Part shown: positions 1 to 6,553 of the stretch, piece by piece
Layout of the letters: each line of letters starts with the position of its first letter
How positions within the stretch are numbered: position 1 is the first letter of the stretch
DNA from: an uncultured Taibaiella sp.
GTDB lineage: Bacteria > Bacteroidota > Bacteroidia > Chitinophagales > Chitinophagaceae
Assembly (NCBI GenBank): GCA_946886975.1
Contig: CAMPJV010000148.1
Span: 1-6,553 of the forward strand
Reading direction: 5' to 3'
DNA length: 6,553 nucleotides
The notes under the pieces: model-generated
Told to the model about the DNA's origin: nothing
The model's input: the letters and a program-made list of their open reading frames with translations, nothing else
The model's database searches: none
Position numbers and translations under genes: made by a program

Positions 1-120
1 CTCCTATGATATGCCGCTGTAACTACTGTGATCCTACTGGTGGGAAGTTATGGTTAGAGCCTGTGATTTCTAATGAAAACAAGTGGTGGCATTTAACAAA
101 GCAGGCATACCTTAAAAGAC

Positions 121-144
121 AAAGCCACCGCAAAGTGTGGCTTT
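121..144 (-). terminator. Hairpin, probable terminator downstream of the septum protein gene
   Basis: Positions 121-128 (AAAGCCAC) pair perfectly with 137-144 (GTGGCTTT), giving an 8-bp stem and an 8-base loop. The hairpin begins 17 bases past the stop codon of the minus-strand septum gene. Read on that strand the stem ends in TTT and is followed by GTCTTTT, an interrupted U-tract. On the plus strand it is followed by one more T and then C, so it could also end a plus-strand transcript entering from the left. The rest of 1-161 holds no gene I can support. Confidence 0.5.
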
Positions 145-161
145 TCTGATGGATATATTTT

Positions 162-446
162 CTAACGTTCTACGATGTAGATATCTTCATTGTCCTTTTT
201 CATCTTGTACTTTTCCCTGGCGTACTGCTCGAGACGCTCGGGATTGGTGGTGAGCTCCAGGTATTCTTTTTCCATGTCTGCAATCTCTTCGTTCAGGTAG
301 GCGATGTTGCGCTCTGTGTCCTTCAGGGCGTTGTTACGCTCCTTCTGGGCAGTCCAGTTGTTCTGGTCGAAAAAGACCATCCAGGCGGCGAAAGCTATGC
401 CGGTGACAAGGAATTTATTGGAAACAACCTTCCATAGTTTTTTCAT
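162..446 (-). CDS. Septum formation initiator family protein (DivIC/FtsB-like)
   Basis: This 94-residue protein has the DivIC/FtsB architecture. A short basic cytoplasmic N-terminus (MKKLWKVV) is followed by one membrane helix at about residues 12-27, then a periplasmic coiled coil at about 33-66 rich in Glu, Asn and Leu. A C-terminal segment at about 69-92 contains NPERLEQYAREKYKMK and ends in acidic and hydrophobic residues, as in this family. Known members bridge FtsL and FtsQ in the divisome and help activate septal peptidoglycan synthesis; that role here is by homology. The ATG at 444-446 has no clear Shine-Dalgarno sequence. The gene follows eno on the same strand after 55 bases, so it may be cotranscribed with eno or use its own weak promoter. 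FtsB and DivIC are hard to tell apart from sequence, so I give no symbol. Confidence 0.85.
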   Translation of the reverse strand: MKKLWKVVSNKFLVTGIAFAAWMVFFDQNNWTAQKERNNALKDTERNIAYLNEEIADMEKEYLELTTNPERLEQYAREKYKMKKDNEDIYIVER

Positions 447-465
447 AAGTGACTGATACTTACAT

Positions 466-495
466 CGAAATTACTCAAATAACCCTATTCTGCAA
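466..495 (-). promoter_or_regulatory. Possible weak Bacteroidota promoter for the septum protein gene
   Basis: On the minus strand TTG (493-495) is followed after 19 bases by TAATTTCG (466-473). The latter differs from the TAnnTTTG -7 consensus at one position, and the spacing suits this sigma factor. The element lies in the 55-base gap after eno and would give a leader of roughly 15 bases. A one-mismatch match in AT-rich sequence can arise by chance. Confidence 0.28.
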
Positions 496-501
496 GCTTT
501 A

Positions 502-1899
<1,398 letters not shown>

Positions 1900-1905
1900 C
1901 GGCAC

Positions 1906-2751
1906 ATGATCTATCATTTTGTAGTAGGAGATATGGCTGCAGAGCCACTGAAAGAGGCGGTACTTTCGGAGCCATCCATGCAGGGAGAGGTGGTTGTATT
2001 GAAGGATATACTTCACGTGGGACCATTGCAGAAAGAAGAAGGCCAAACGTTCAGCGAACTTCGGACGGCCTTCTGGCAGAATGTGGTGGCCAATGAGAAG
2101 AACTTTGTGCCGGTGGATGATATGGAGCGGCTGCTGGAGATATCTGCTGCTATGTTTAAAGACGAAGAGATAAAAGCCTGGTTCTGGATGGCACCCGCGC
2201 CGGCTGATGTAAGTGCTTACCACTGGATGCTGCCATACCTGAGCAAACATATGGGGCGGTTCTATCTACTGAATATAACCGGACTCCCCTTCCTGGATGA
2301 GCAGGGGAAGATCTATTACCCAAAGAGCATAAGTGAGATACTACCAAAAGAACTGGTGAAGGCGAGGCGGCTTGCAAGGCTTGTGACGCATGCGGAGGTA
2401 GAAGTGGATACTGATGAATGGAGGAAGCTGGTGGAGGAAAATGCAGGGATCAGAGTGCATGAAGGGGGAAAGAGACTGACTTCAAAGACGGAAGATCACT
2501 ACGACAATCAACTTCTGAGTTTTTGTTCGCAACAGTTCCAGAAGGCATCAAAGATAGTAAGGCAGGCGCTGAGCAAGTACCAGATACCCACCGGCGATGT
2601 GTACCTAGGGTGGAGGCTTAGGAAGCTGGCGGAGGAAGGGAAGATCGTGATACAGGGGGACAGCACAAGAGCACTGAATGAATATGACGTGAGGCTGCCA
2701 GGTGAAATAACTGAACAGGAGCCGGCGGCTGAGCAATCTGCGGAGTCATGA
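1906..2751 (+). CDS. DUF1835 and DUF3658 domain protein, function unknown
   Basis: This is a 281-residue soluble protein with no signal peptide or membrane helix. Residues 1-125 look like DUF1835: the start MIYHFVVGDMAAEPLKEA and the later LKDILHVGPL recall the family's H(I/F)V-GD-AA-LK and D-L--GPL patterns. Residues 155-266 look like DUF3658, with the hallmark DVYLGWRLRKLAEEGKI (231-247) followed by GD and YDVRLPG (260-266). No biochemical role is established for either domain to my knowledge, and I do not assign one. I chose ATG 1906; an in-frame TTG at 1897-1899 lies inside the -7 box. The Glu/Ala-rich tail (267-281) is probably disordered. The stop overlaps the next gene's start (ATGA), implying translational coupling with the cupin. 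Domain calls come from remembered family patterns. Confidence 0.8.
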   Translation: MIYHFVVGDMAAEPLKEAVLSEPSMQGEVVVLKDILHVGPLQKEEGQTFSELRTAFWQNVVANEKNFVPVDDMERLLEISAAMFKDEEIKAWFWMAPAPADVSAYHWMLPYLSKHMGRFYLLNITGLPFLDEQGKIYYPKSISEILPKELVKARRLARLVTHAEVEVDTDEWRKLVEENAGIRVHEGGKRLTSKTEDHYDNQLLSFCSQQFQKASKIVRQALSKYQIPTGDVYLGWRLRKLAEEGKIVIQGDSTRALNEYDVRLPGEITEQEPAAEQSAES

Positions 2752-3110
2752 CGATAACACCACTGGACATCTTCAATGAAGACGAGCGGGGATATGCGAG
2801 CGAGTATGAGCAAGACCGCACGGGCAAGCATATATTGGTCTTTACCAGAGCAGGTATTACCCGCGGGAGGCACTATCATAAAGGGCTGTCGGCGACCAAG
2901 AACCCCGAAATTATCGTGCTGATCTCAGGCACGTGCATCTTTACCTGGAGACATATCAATGAGCAAGAGGTGAAAAGCCAAACTGTAATAGCTCCGGCCA
3001 GGATAGAGATACCCGCTTTAATATGGCATGAACTGACGGCAGACACGGACTGCACCTTTATTGAATTCAACTCCAGGGAAGAGCATAGCGCTGACACTTT
3101 TTACAACTAG
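2748..3110 (+). CDS. Small cupin-fold protein, resembling the WxcM/FdtA and CapF C-terminal domain
   Basis: This 120-residue protein looks like a single cupin barrel. Cupin motif 1 is seen in GITRGRHYHKG (36-46), with His42 and His44 as likely metal ligands. Glu54 (KNPEIIVLISG) is a candidate third ligand, and motif 2 would be IEIPALIWHEL with His94. The TRG-HYHK arrangement resembles sugar-nucleotide 3,4-ketoisomerases of the FdtA/WxcM group and the C-terminal domain of CapF, which act in surface-polysaccharide sugar synthesis. No other sugar-nucleotide genes are in the window, so an isomerase role is not supported here; it could equally be a binding or dioxygenase-like cupin. The ATG overlaps the previous stop by four bases, so the two proteins are probably made together. 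Confidence 0.72.
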   Translation: MTITPLDIFNEDERGYASEYEQDRTGKHILVFTRAGITRGRHYHKGLSATKNPEIIVLISGTCIFTWRHINEQEVKSQTVIAPARIEIPALIWHELTADTDCTFIEFNSREEHSADTFYN

Positions 3111-3128
3111 GAATTTCACATATCCAAA

Positions 3129-3152
3129 ACGCTTAAAAGCAGCAATAAGCGT
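3129..3152. repeat. 7-bp inverted repeat abutting a -7 box
   Basis: ACGCTTA at 3129-3135 and TAAGCGT at 3146-3152 are perfect inverted copies separated by ten bases. The last base is the first T of the -7 box. The spacing of arm centres is 17 bases, and the repeat covers the stretch between the -33 and -7 positions. It could be an operator, or a weak hairpin ending the cupin transcript, which stops 18 bases earlier. Chance is possible. Confidence 0.35.
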
Positions 3153-3159
3153 ACCTTTG
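3152..3159 (+). promoter_or_regulatory. Bacteroidota -7 promoter box for the membrane protein gene
   Basis: TACCTTTG matches TAnnTTTG exactly and is identical to the eno box. The ATG of the membrane protein gene begins five bases after it, so the message should have little or no 5' leader. No TTG is found at the -33 distance. The box suggests that the membrane protein and radical SAM genes form a unit separate from the cupin gene. Confidence 0.55.
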
Positions 3160-3164
3160 CAGCT

Positions 3165-3827
3165 ATGCATTTTGATTTACCTCTGGCAGAGGAAAAGGTG
3201 AAGCAGCGCCAGGTGATCACACTACACCTGATAGTTAGTTTTGCTCTAATGACCACGGGGCTGTTCCTACTTTTACTCAAGTCATTTTTTAGCACATTAC
3301 CGGCCGAGAAGGTAGCGTCATTGATGAGCTTTACGATTTCGAAAGGCTGGGGCATTGTGATCCTGCTGGCGGGAATGGGGTTGATGGCTGTGATACTGGC
3401 AAAAAGCCGCTGGCTAACCGACAAGAAGGTAAACAGGACTGTCAGAGCAGTTGAGCTTATGGTAATCTTATCTCTGTCCGCCTTTGCGGTGATGAACGAA
3501 CTATATACCCCGGCGTTACTATACGGATTGATAGCAGCGGCTATACTGTTTGCTATATATTGGGAAAGCGTGAGTGACAATACACTGTACATACACATCA
3601 ACGACAAAGGAATTAAGCTTCCATTGACATCAAGGAAGAAATTCGTGGAGTGGTGGGAGATAGAGCAGGTGCTACTGAGGTTTGGGATCTTAACTATCGA
3701 CTGCCATGACAACAGACTTTTCCAGTGGAATATCGGATCGGTCAATTTTGACAAGGAAGAGCTAAAGCGGTTTTGCAGTGAACATATTGCGGCCAATAAA
3801 GAGAAGCGTAAGAAATATGCCTGGTAA
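3165..3827 (+). CDS. Four-helix integral membrane protein of unknown function
   Basis: This 220-residue protein has four predicted membrane helices at about residues 19-39, 60-79, 96-112 and 115-132. A soluble domain of about 85 residues follows. That tail contains a short beta-like stretch (NTLYIHINDKGIKLPL), then EWWEIEQVLLRFGILTIDC and FQWNIGSVNF, and ends in a basic stretch (KEKRKKYAW). The strand-rich tail with a WxEI element recalls the PH-like C-terminal domains of YcxB-type membrane proteins, but the match is loose. With an even helix number both ends should face the same side; the basic ends suggest the cytoplasm. The ATG follows the -7 box by five bases. The radical SAM gene starts 50 bases downstream with no promoter box between, so the two may be cotranscribed. 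I do not recognise the family. Confidence 0.8.
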   Translation: MHFDLPLAEEKVKQRQVITLHLIVSFALMTTGLFLLLLKSFFSTLPAEKVASLMSFTISKGWGIVILLAGMGLMAVILAKSRWLTDKKVNRTVRAVELMVILSLSAFAVMNELYTPALLYGLIAAAILFAIYWESVSDNTLYIHINDKGIKLPLTSRKKFVEWWEIEQVLLRFGILTIDCHDNRLFQWNIGSVNFDKEELKRFCSEHIAANKEKRKKYAW

Positions 3828-3877
3828 CGGGAAACCAGACGGGAAGCACATAATAATCATCTAGTAAACAGCAACAA

Positions 3878-5173
3878 GTGAGCTTACAACAATCGCCATA
3901 CATCCTTTACTCTGACGGAAAGGGAAACATCTTTGAGGACACATCGCTATACGTGGTGGGAAGGTCGGGGTGGGATGCTTTGCCTGTTCCTCTTGATGAA
4001 TGGATTGAGCTGCCATCAGGAGGATCTCTATACGAGCTGCCGGGAAGACGTGGCATAGGTATAGATGTGAAGACTGGTGAGATGAGGCTTTGTGAAAAGG
4101 GGTGGGCTGTGGCTGCGTTTATTCCACCTGCTCATACAGGGTATTACCTCGCTGCCTTTGAAAGCTTACCAGATGCGGAGACATTGCCACTGTTTTGCTA
4201 CACTGCAGTGGGATGGCAGAATGATAAGACATATGTTCCCGCGACAAGAATAGAACAGGACATAAGGCAGGAGGCGAAGGGGTATGACGAAAACCAGGTG
4301 AAGGAAGGCGTAGCCCATCTGTTAGAGGCATATCCTCATAACCGGCTAGTGGAGCATCTTGCAAACAATTGTGCGCTTACTTACCACTGCCCCGCAGCGA
4401 GGAACTATTTCATTGGGAGGTGGGAATGTCCGATCCCTTCGTCGCCAGCCTGCAATGCGAACTGTGTGGGGTGCATCTCCTTTCAGCCGGAGGACGAAAC
4501 AATTGTTTCATCGCAGGACCGTTTATCCTTTAAGCCAACTGCTGCGGAAATAATAGAATATACTGTACCACACCTCGAGACTGCGCCCTACCCTATTGTG
4601 AGTTTTGGTCAGGGATGTGAAGGAGAGCCCTTGCTGATGGGAGAAACTATAAGGGAAGCTATCCTCGAAATCAGGAAACACACGAAGAAAGGAAGCATCA
4701 ATATCAATACCAACGGAAGCAAGCCAGACGTGGTGGAGAAACTTATGAAGGCTGGTCTGGATAGTATAAGAGTGAGCCTGAACTCTGTGAGAAAGGAAGT
4801 GTATACCCCCTACTATCTTCCGAACAACTATCAATTTGAGGATATCATAGAAAGTCTGCGAGTAGTAAACAGGTATGGCGGATGGACATCTATCAACTAC
4901 TTTACCTTTCCTGGCATGACTGATAGCGTTGCAGAATATGAGGCGCTACGAGAAGTGATCAAGGATACGAACCTAAGTATGATACAGTGGAGAAACTTTA
5001 ATATTGACCCGGACTGGTACCTAGGGAAAATAGGAGTGACGGACACGGGGGAATGTCTGGGAATAAAGCAGCTAATGGAACTGATCCATGAGGAGTTTCC
5101 GAAGGTGAAGTTCGGTTACTTCAATCCCCCGAAGGAAAGAATGGAGAACTACGATAGTGACTTTGCTCATTAG
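3878..5173 (+). CDS. Radical SAM enzyme with a roughly 190-residue N-terminal extension
   Basis: This 431-residue protein carries a radical SAM core from about residue 186. CNANCVGC (192-199) is the CX3CX2C site for the 4Fe-4S cluster that cleaves S-adenosylmethionine. SFGQGCEGEPLL (242-253) matches the GGE motif, and ININTNG (274-280), then LDSIRVSLNS (294-303), fit the barrel's later strands. Residues 1-185 form an extension I do not recognise, with Cys72, Cys107, Cys165, Cys171 and Cys184. The C-terminus has only one cysteine (Cys393), so there is no SPASM-type auxiliary cluster domain. The substrate is unknown. The GTG at 3878 is the only plausible start: an in-frame stop lies 24 bases upstream and the first internal Met is near residue 69. 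No Shine-Dalgarno sequence is visible. It follows the membrane protein gene by 50 bases. Confidence 0.9.
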   Translation: MSLQQSPYILYSDGKGNIFEDTSLYVVGRSGWDALPVPLDEWIELPSGGSLYELPGRRGIGIDVKTGEMRLCEKGWAVAAFIPPAHTGYYLAAFESLPDAETLPLFCYTAVGWQNDKTYVPATRIEQDIRQEAKGYDENQVKEGVAHLLEAYPHNRLVEHLANNCALTYHCPAARNYFIGRWECPIPSSPACNANCVGCISFQPEDETIVSSQDRLSFKPTAAEIIEYTVPHLETAPYPIVSFGQGCEGEPLLMGETIREAILEIRKHTKKGSININTNGSKPDVVEKLMKAGLDSIRVSLNSVRKEVYTPYYLPNNYQFEDIIESLRVVNRYGGWTSINYFTFPGMTDSVAEYEALREVIKDTNLSMIQWRNFNIDPDWYLGKIGVTDTGECLGIKQLMELIHEEFPKVKFGYFNPPKERMENYDSDFAH

Positions 5174-5263
5174 GAATTAACGTTCCCAATTATGAAAAAA
5201 CAGGCTGTTTTGTGCTATGTCTGAGAGACTAATAGTATCTTCATAATCTTGGGGATATCGAAT

Positions 5264-5269
5264 AAAGGA
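5264..5269 (+). promoter_or_regulatory. Ribosome binding site of the tonB-like gene
   Basis: AAAGGA lies six bases before the ATG at 5276 and is the clearest Shine-Dalgarno-like sequence in the window; other starts here lack one. It supports the chosen start. The rest of the 102-base gap after the radical SAM gene has only a one-mismatch -7 candidate (TAATCTTG, 5244-5251) without a well-placed -33 element. Confidence 0.5.
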
Positions 5270-5275
5270 TGATGT

Positions 5276-6115
5276 ATGACTACTGCAACTGAACAACGCA
5301 TTAATATCAAGGCAACGGCCTGGACTGTCGGAGTACATGTATTGCTGTTGTTGCTATTTGCATGGATAAGTTATTCCATTCCTTCGCCAGCACCAATAGA
5401 AGAACTCGGCATGGAAGTGAATCTGGGCACCAGTGATGACGGGAGCGGAACAGATCAGCCGATGGCAGTTGATGCACCTTCCTCGATTGCAGTAGCAGCC
5501 AGACCGCGAGCTTCCGCACAACAGAACATGGCAAGCAGGGAGATGATGACTTCGGATGATCCTGACGCACCGGCGGTAGCACCTGTGAACCGAAACACAA
5601 GTACCACCAGAAATAGCAATCAAGCAACGGACACAAGAAGACCAAATAGTCAGCAAACTAACAATACAGCCACTGCCCGCCCGCAACAACCGAGGTATGT
5701 ATACCAGGGGTCGACCGGGCCAGGGGGAAACAATGCTGCAACGAACCAACCGGGCACAAGTGAAGGAAACACCACCGGTAATGGAGATCGCGGAGTACCG
5801 GGAGGTACGCCGGGTGCAAGTAACTATACAGGCAGCCCGGGGAATGGGACAGGAGGAATAAATCATACGTTGTCTGGCAGGAACATATCGCCGAGGCAGT
5901 TTGTTGCCGAATTTAACGAAGGCGGGAAAGTGGTAATCAAAGTAACGGTAGACAGAGACGGGAATATTATAGATAAAAGAATTAAGAGCTCTCCTAACAG
6001 AACGCTTAGCAATATTGCTTTGCAGAAGCTGAGCCAGGCAAAGTTCAGTCCGAACAAAGATGCGGCTCCGCAACAATTCGGAGAGATTACCATAGTCTTT
6101 AAAAGCAGATCCTGA
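5276..6115 (+). CDS. TonB-family energy transducer with Lys-free Asn/Gly/Thr-rich linker
   Basis: TonB proteins span the inner membrane and periplasm and pass proton-motive energy from ExbB/ExbD to outer-membrane transporters. This 279-residue protein has a short cytoplasmic N-terminus, one membrane helix (about 17-35) with His21 preceded by Thr17, echoing the SxxxH motif of TonB helices, then a long linker. A compact C-terminal domain (about 203-277) includes GGKVVIKVTVDRDGNI and ends with FGEITIVFKS, typical of Bacteroidota TonB C-terminal domains. The linker (about 50-200) is rich in Asn, Gly, Thr, Gln and Ser, with an acidic start, and lacks the Pro-Glu/Pro-Lys repeats of enterobacterial TonB. 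No Lys occurs from 13 to 217. No exbB or exbD is in the window. The stop overlaps folC by one base. As several TonB paralogues are usual in this phylum, I give no symbol. Confidence 0.85.
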   Translation: MTTATEQRINIKATAWTVGVHVLLLLLFAWISYSIPSPAPIEELGMEVNLGTSDDGSGTDQPMAVDAPSSIAVAARPRASAQQNMASREMMTSDDPDAPAVAPVNRNTSTTRNSNQATDTRRPNSQQTNNTATARPQQPRYVYQGSTGPGGNNAATNQPGTSEGNTTGNGDRGVPGGTPGASNYTGSPGNGTGGINHTLSGRNISPRQFVAEFNEGGKVVIKVTVDRDGNIIDKRIKSSPNRTLSNIALQKLSQAKFSPNKDAAPQQFGEITIVFKSRS

Positions 6116-6553
6116 TGGGGGCTAGTACAGCTTACCGGGAAACAATGGCCTATCTATATGAACGCTTGCCCATGTTTTCCAGGCAAGGAAAGGCAGCCCT
6201 CAAGCCTGATCTCACAAATACACTGAAGCTCTGTAAGGCGCTGGATGATCCGCAGGAGCAATTCAAGTCAATACATATTGCAGGCACTAACGGGAAGGGA
6301 AGTACCAGCCATATGATGGCGGCGGTGCTGCAGGAACATGGATATAAAATAGGTTTGTACACTTCTCCGCATCTGATAGATTTCAGAGAACGCATACTAA
6401 TTAATGGAAAGGCGGTAAGTGAGGACTGGGTGGTGGCGTTTGTCGCGAAACACAAGGAAATCATTGAACAAATACAACCCTCCTTCTTCGAGATCACCGT
6501 TGCCATGGCGTTCCAGGTATTCAAAGAAGAAGAGGTAGACATTGCAGTAATAG
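6115..6553 (+). CDS. folC: Folylpolyglutamate synthase / dihydrofolate synthase, N-terminal part
   Basis: FolC joins glutamate to dihydropteroate and to folates using ATP, in the cytoplasm. The first 146 residues are visible; the gene runs off the window's right end. SIHIAGTNGKGSTSHMMAAV (52-71) holds the Mur-ligase P-loop GTNGKGS (57-63), followed by GLYTSPHLIDFRERI (80-94), the family's SPHL motif and substrate loop. FFEITVAMAF (124-133) is the next conserved Mur-ligase segment, with Glu126. LPMFSRQGKAALKPDLTNTL near the start is typical of FolC. Family members are about 420-440 residues, so about a third is present. The ATG at 6115 shares its A with the tonB stop (TGATG), implying translational coupling. 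Whether it has both activities cannot be judged from this fragment. Confidence 0.95.
   Translation, partial: MGASTAYRETMAYLYERLPMFSRQGKAALKPDLTNTLKLCKALDDPQEQFKSIHIAGTNGKGSTSHMMAAVLQEHGYKIGLYTSPHLIDFRERILINGKAVSEDWVVAFVAKHKEIIEQIQPSFFEITVAMAFQVFKEEEVDIAVI

Noticed and set aside
3..149. Open frame on the plus strand reaching from the left edge to TGA at 147-149, with a CRCNYC stretch near its start
   Set aside because: It is only 48 codons, runs through the whole hairpin at 121-144, and shows no family I recognise. Another frame (2-22) also ends in a stop, so neither can be called the tail of an upstream gene.
3116..3796. Long minus-strand open frame opposite the membrane protein gene
   Set aside because: It lies almost fully antisense to a gene with clear membrane helices and its own promoter box. 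Its product is a Ser/Ile-rich string with no recognisable motif, as expected for a shadow frame.
5197..5211. AAAACAGGCTGTTTT palindrome after the radical SAM gene, considered as a terminator
   Set aside because: The stem is six AT-rich pairs with a three-base loop, and the tail beyond the stem is not T-rich. It is too weak to call.
5354..6076. Minus-strand open frame of 240 codons opposite the tonB-like gene
   Set aside because: The Cys/Arg/Ser-rich product reflects the reverse of the Gly/Thr/Ala-rich TonB linker, and the plus-strand gene is well supported.

Overview
The window looks like a chromosomal segment from a member of the Bacteroidota, most like the Chitinophagaceae/Sphingobacteriales. 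I infer this from protein flavour and from promoters, not from a database search. Three intergenic regions carry an exact TAnnTTTG element, the -7 box of the unusual Bacteroidota sigma factor, placed just upstream of genes. Shine-Dalgarno sequences are mostly absent, as is usual in that phylum. The TonB-folC pairing and the DUF1835/DUF3658 protein also fit.

Layout. Positions 1-161 hold no convincing gene, only a terminator-like hairpin at 121-144. On the minus strand lie enolase (eno, 502-1788) and, 55 bases downstream of it, a small DivIC/FtsB-type septum protein (162-446). A 117-base divergent promoter region (1789-1905) separates these from the plus-strand genes. The first plus-strand unit is a DUF1835/DUF3658 protein (1906-2751) overlapping by four bases with a small cupin (2748-3110). 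The second starts at a -7 box at 3152-3159 and contains a four-helix membrane protein of unknown function (3165-3827) and a radical SAM enzyme with a long N-terminal extension (3878-5173). After a 102-base gap come a TonB-type energy transducer (5276-6115) and folC, which overlaps tonB by one base and runs off the end of the window.

How the genes work together. Eno (glycolysis), the septum protein (division), TonB (outer-membrane energy transduction) and FolC (folate polyglutamylation) are housekeeping functions without an obvious shared pathway. The parts with unassigned function are the DUF1835-cupin pair, the membrane protein and the radical SAM enzyme. No mobile element, CRISPR array, tRNA/rRNA or sign of recent transfer was seen. 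I do not see a clear new multi-gene system. The best leads are the radical SAM protein with its cysteine-bearing N-terminal extension, and the start codons placed only five to six bases after -7 boxes, which predict nearly leaderless messages.
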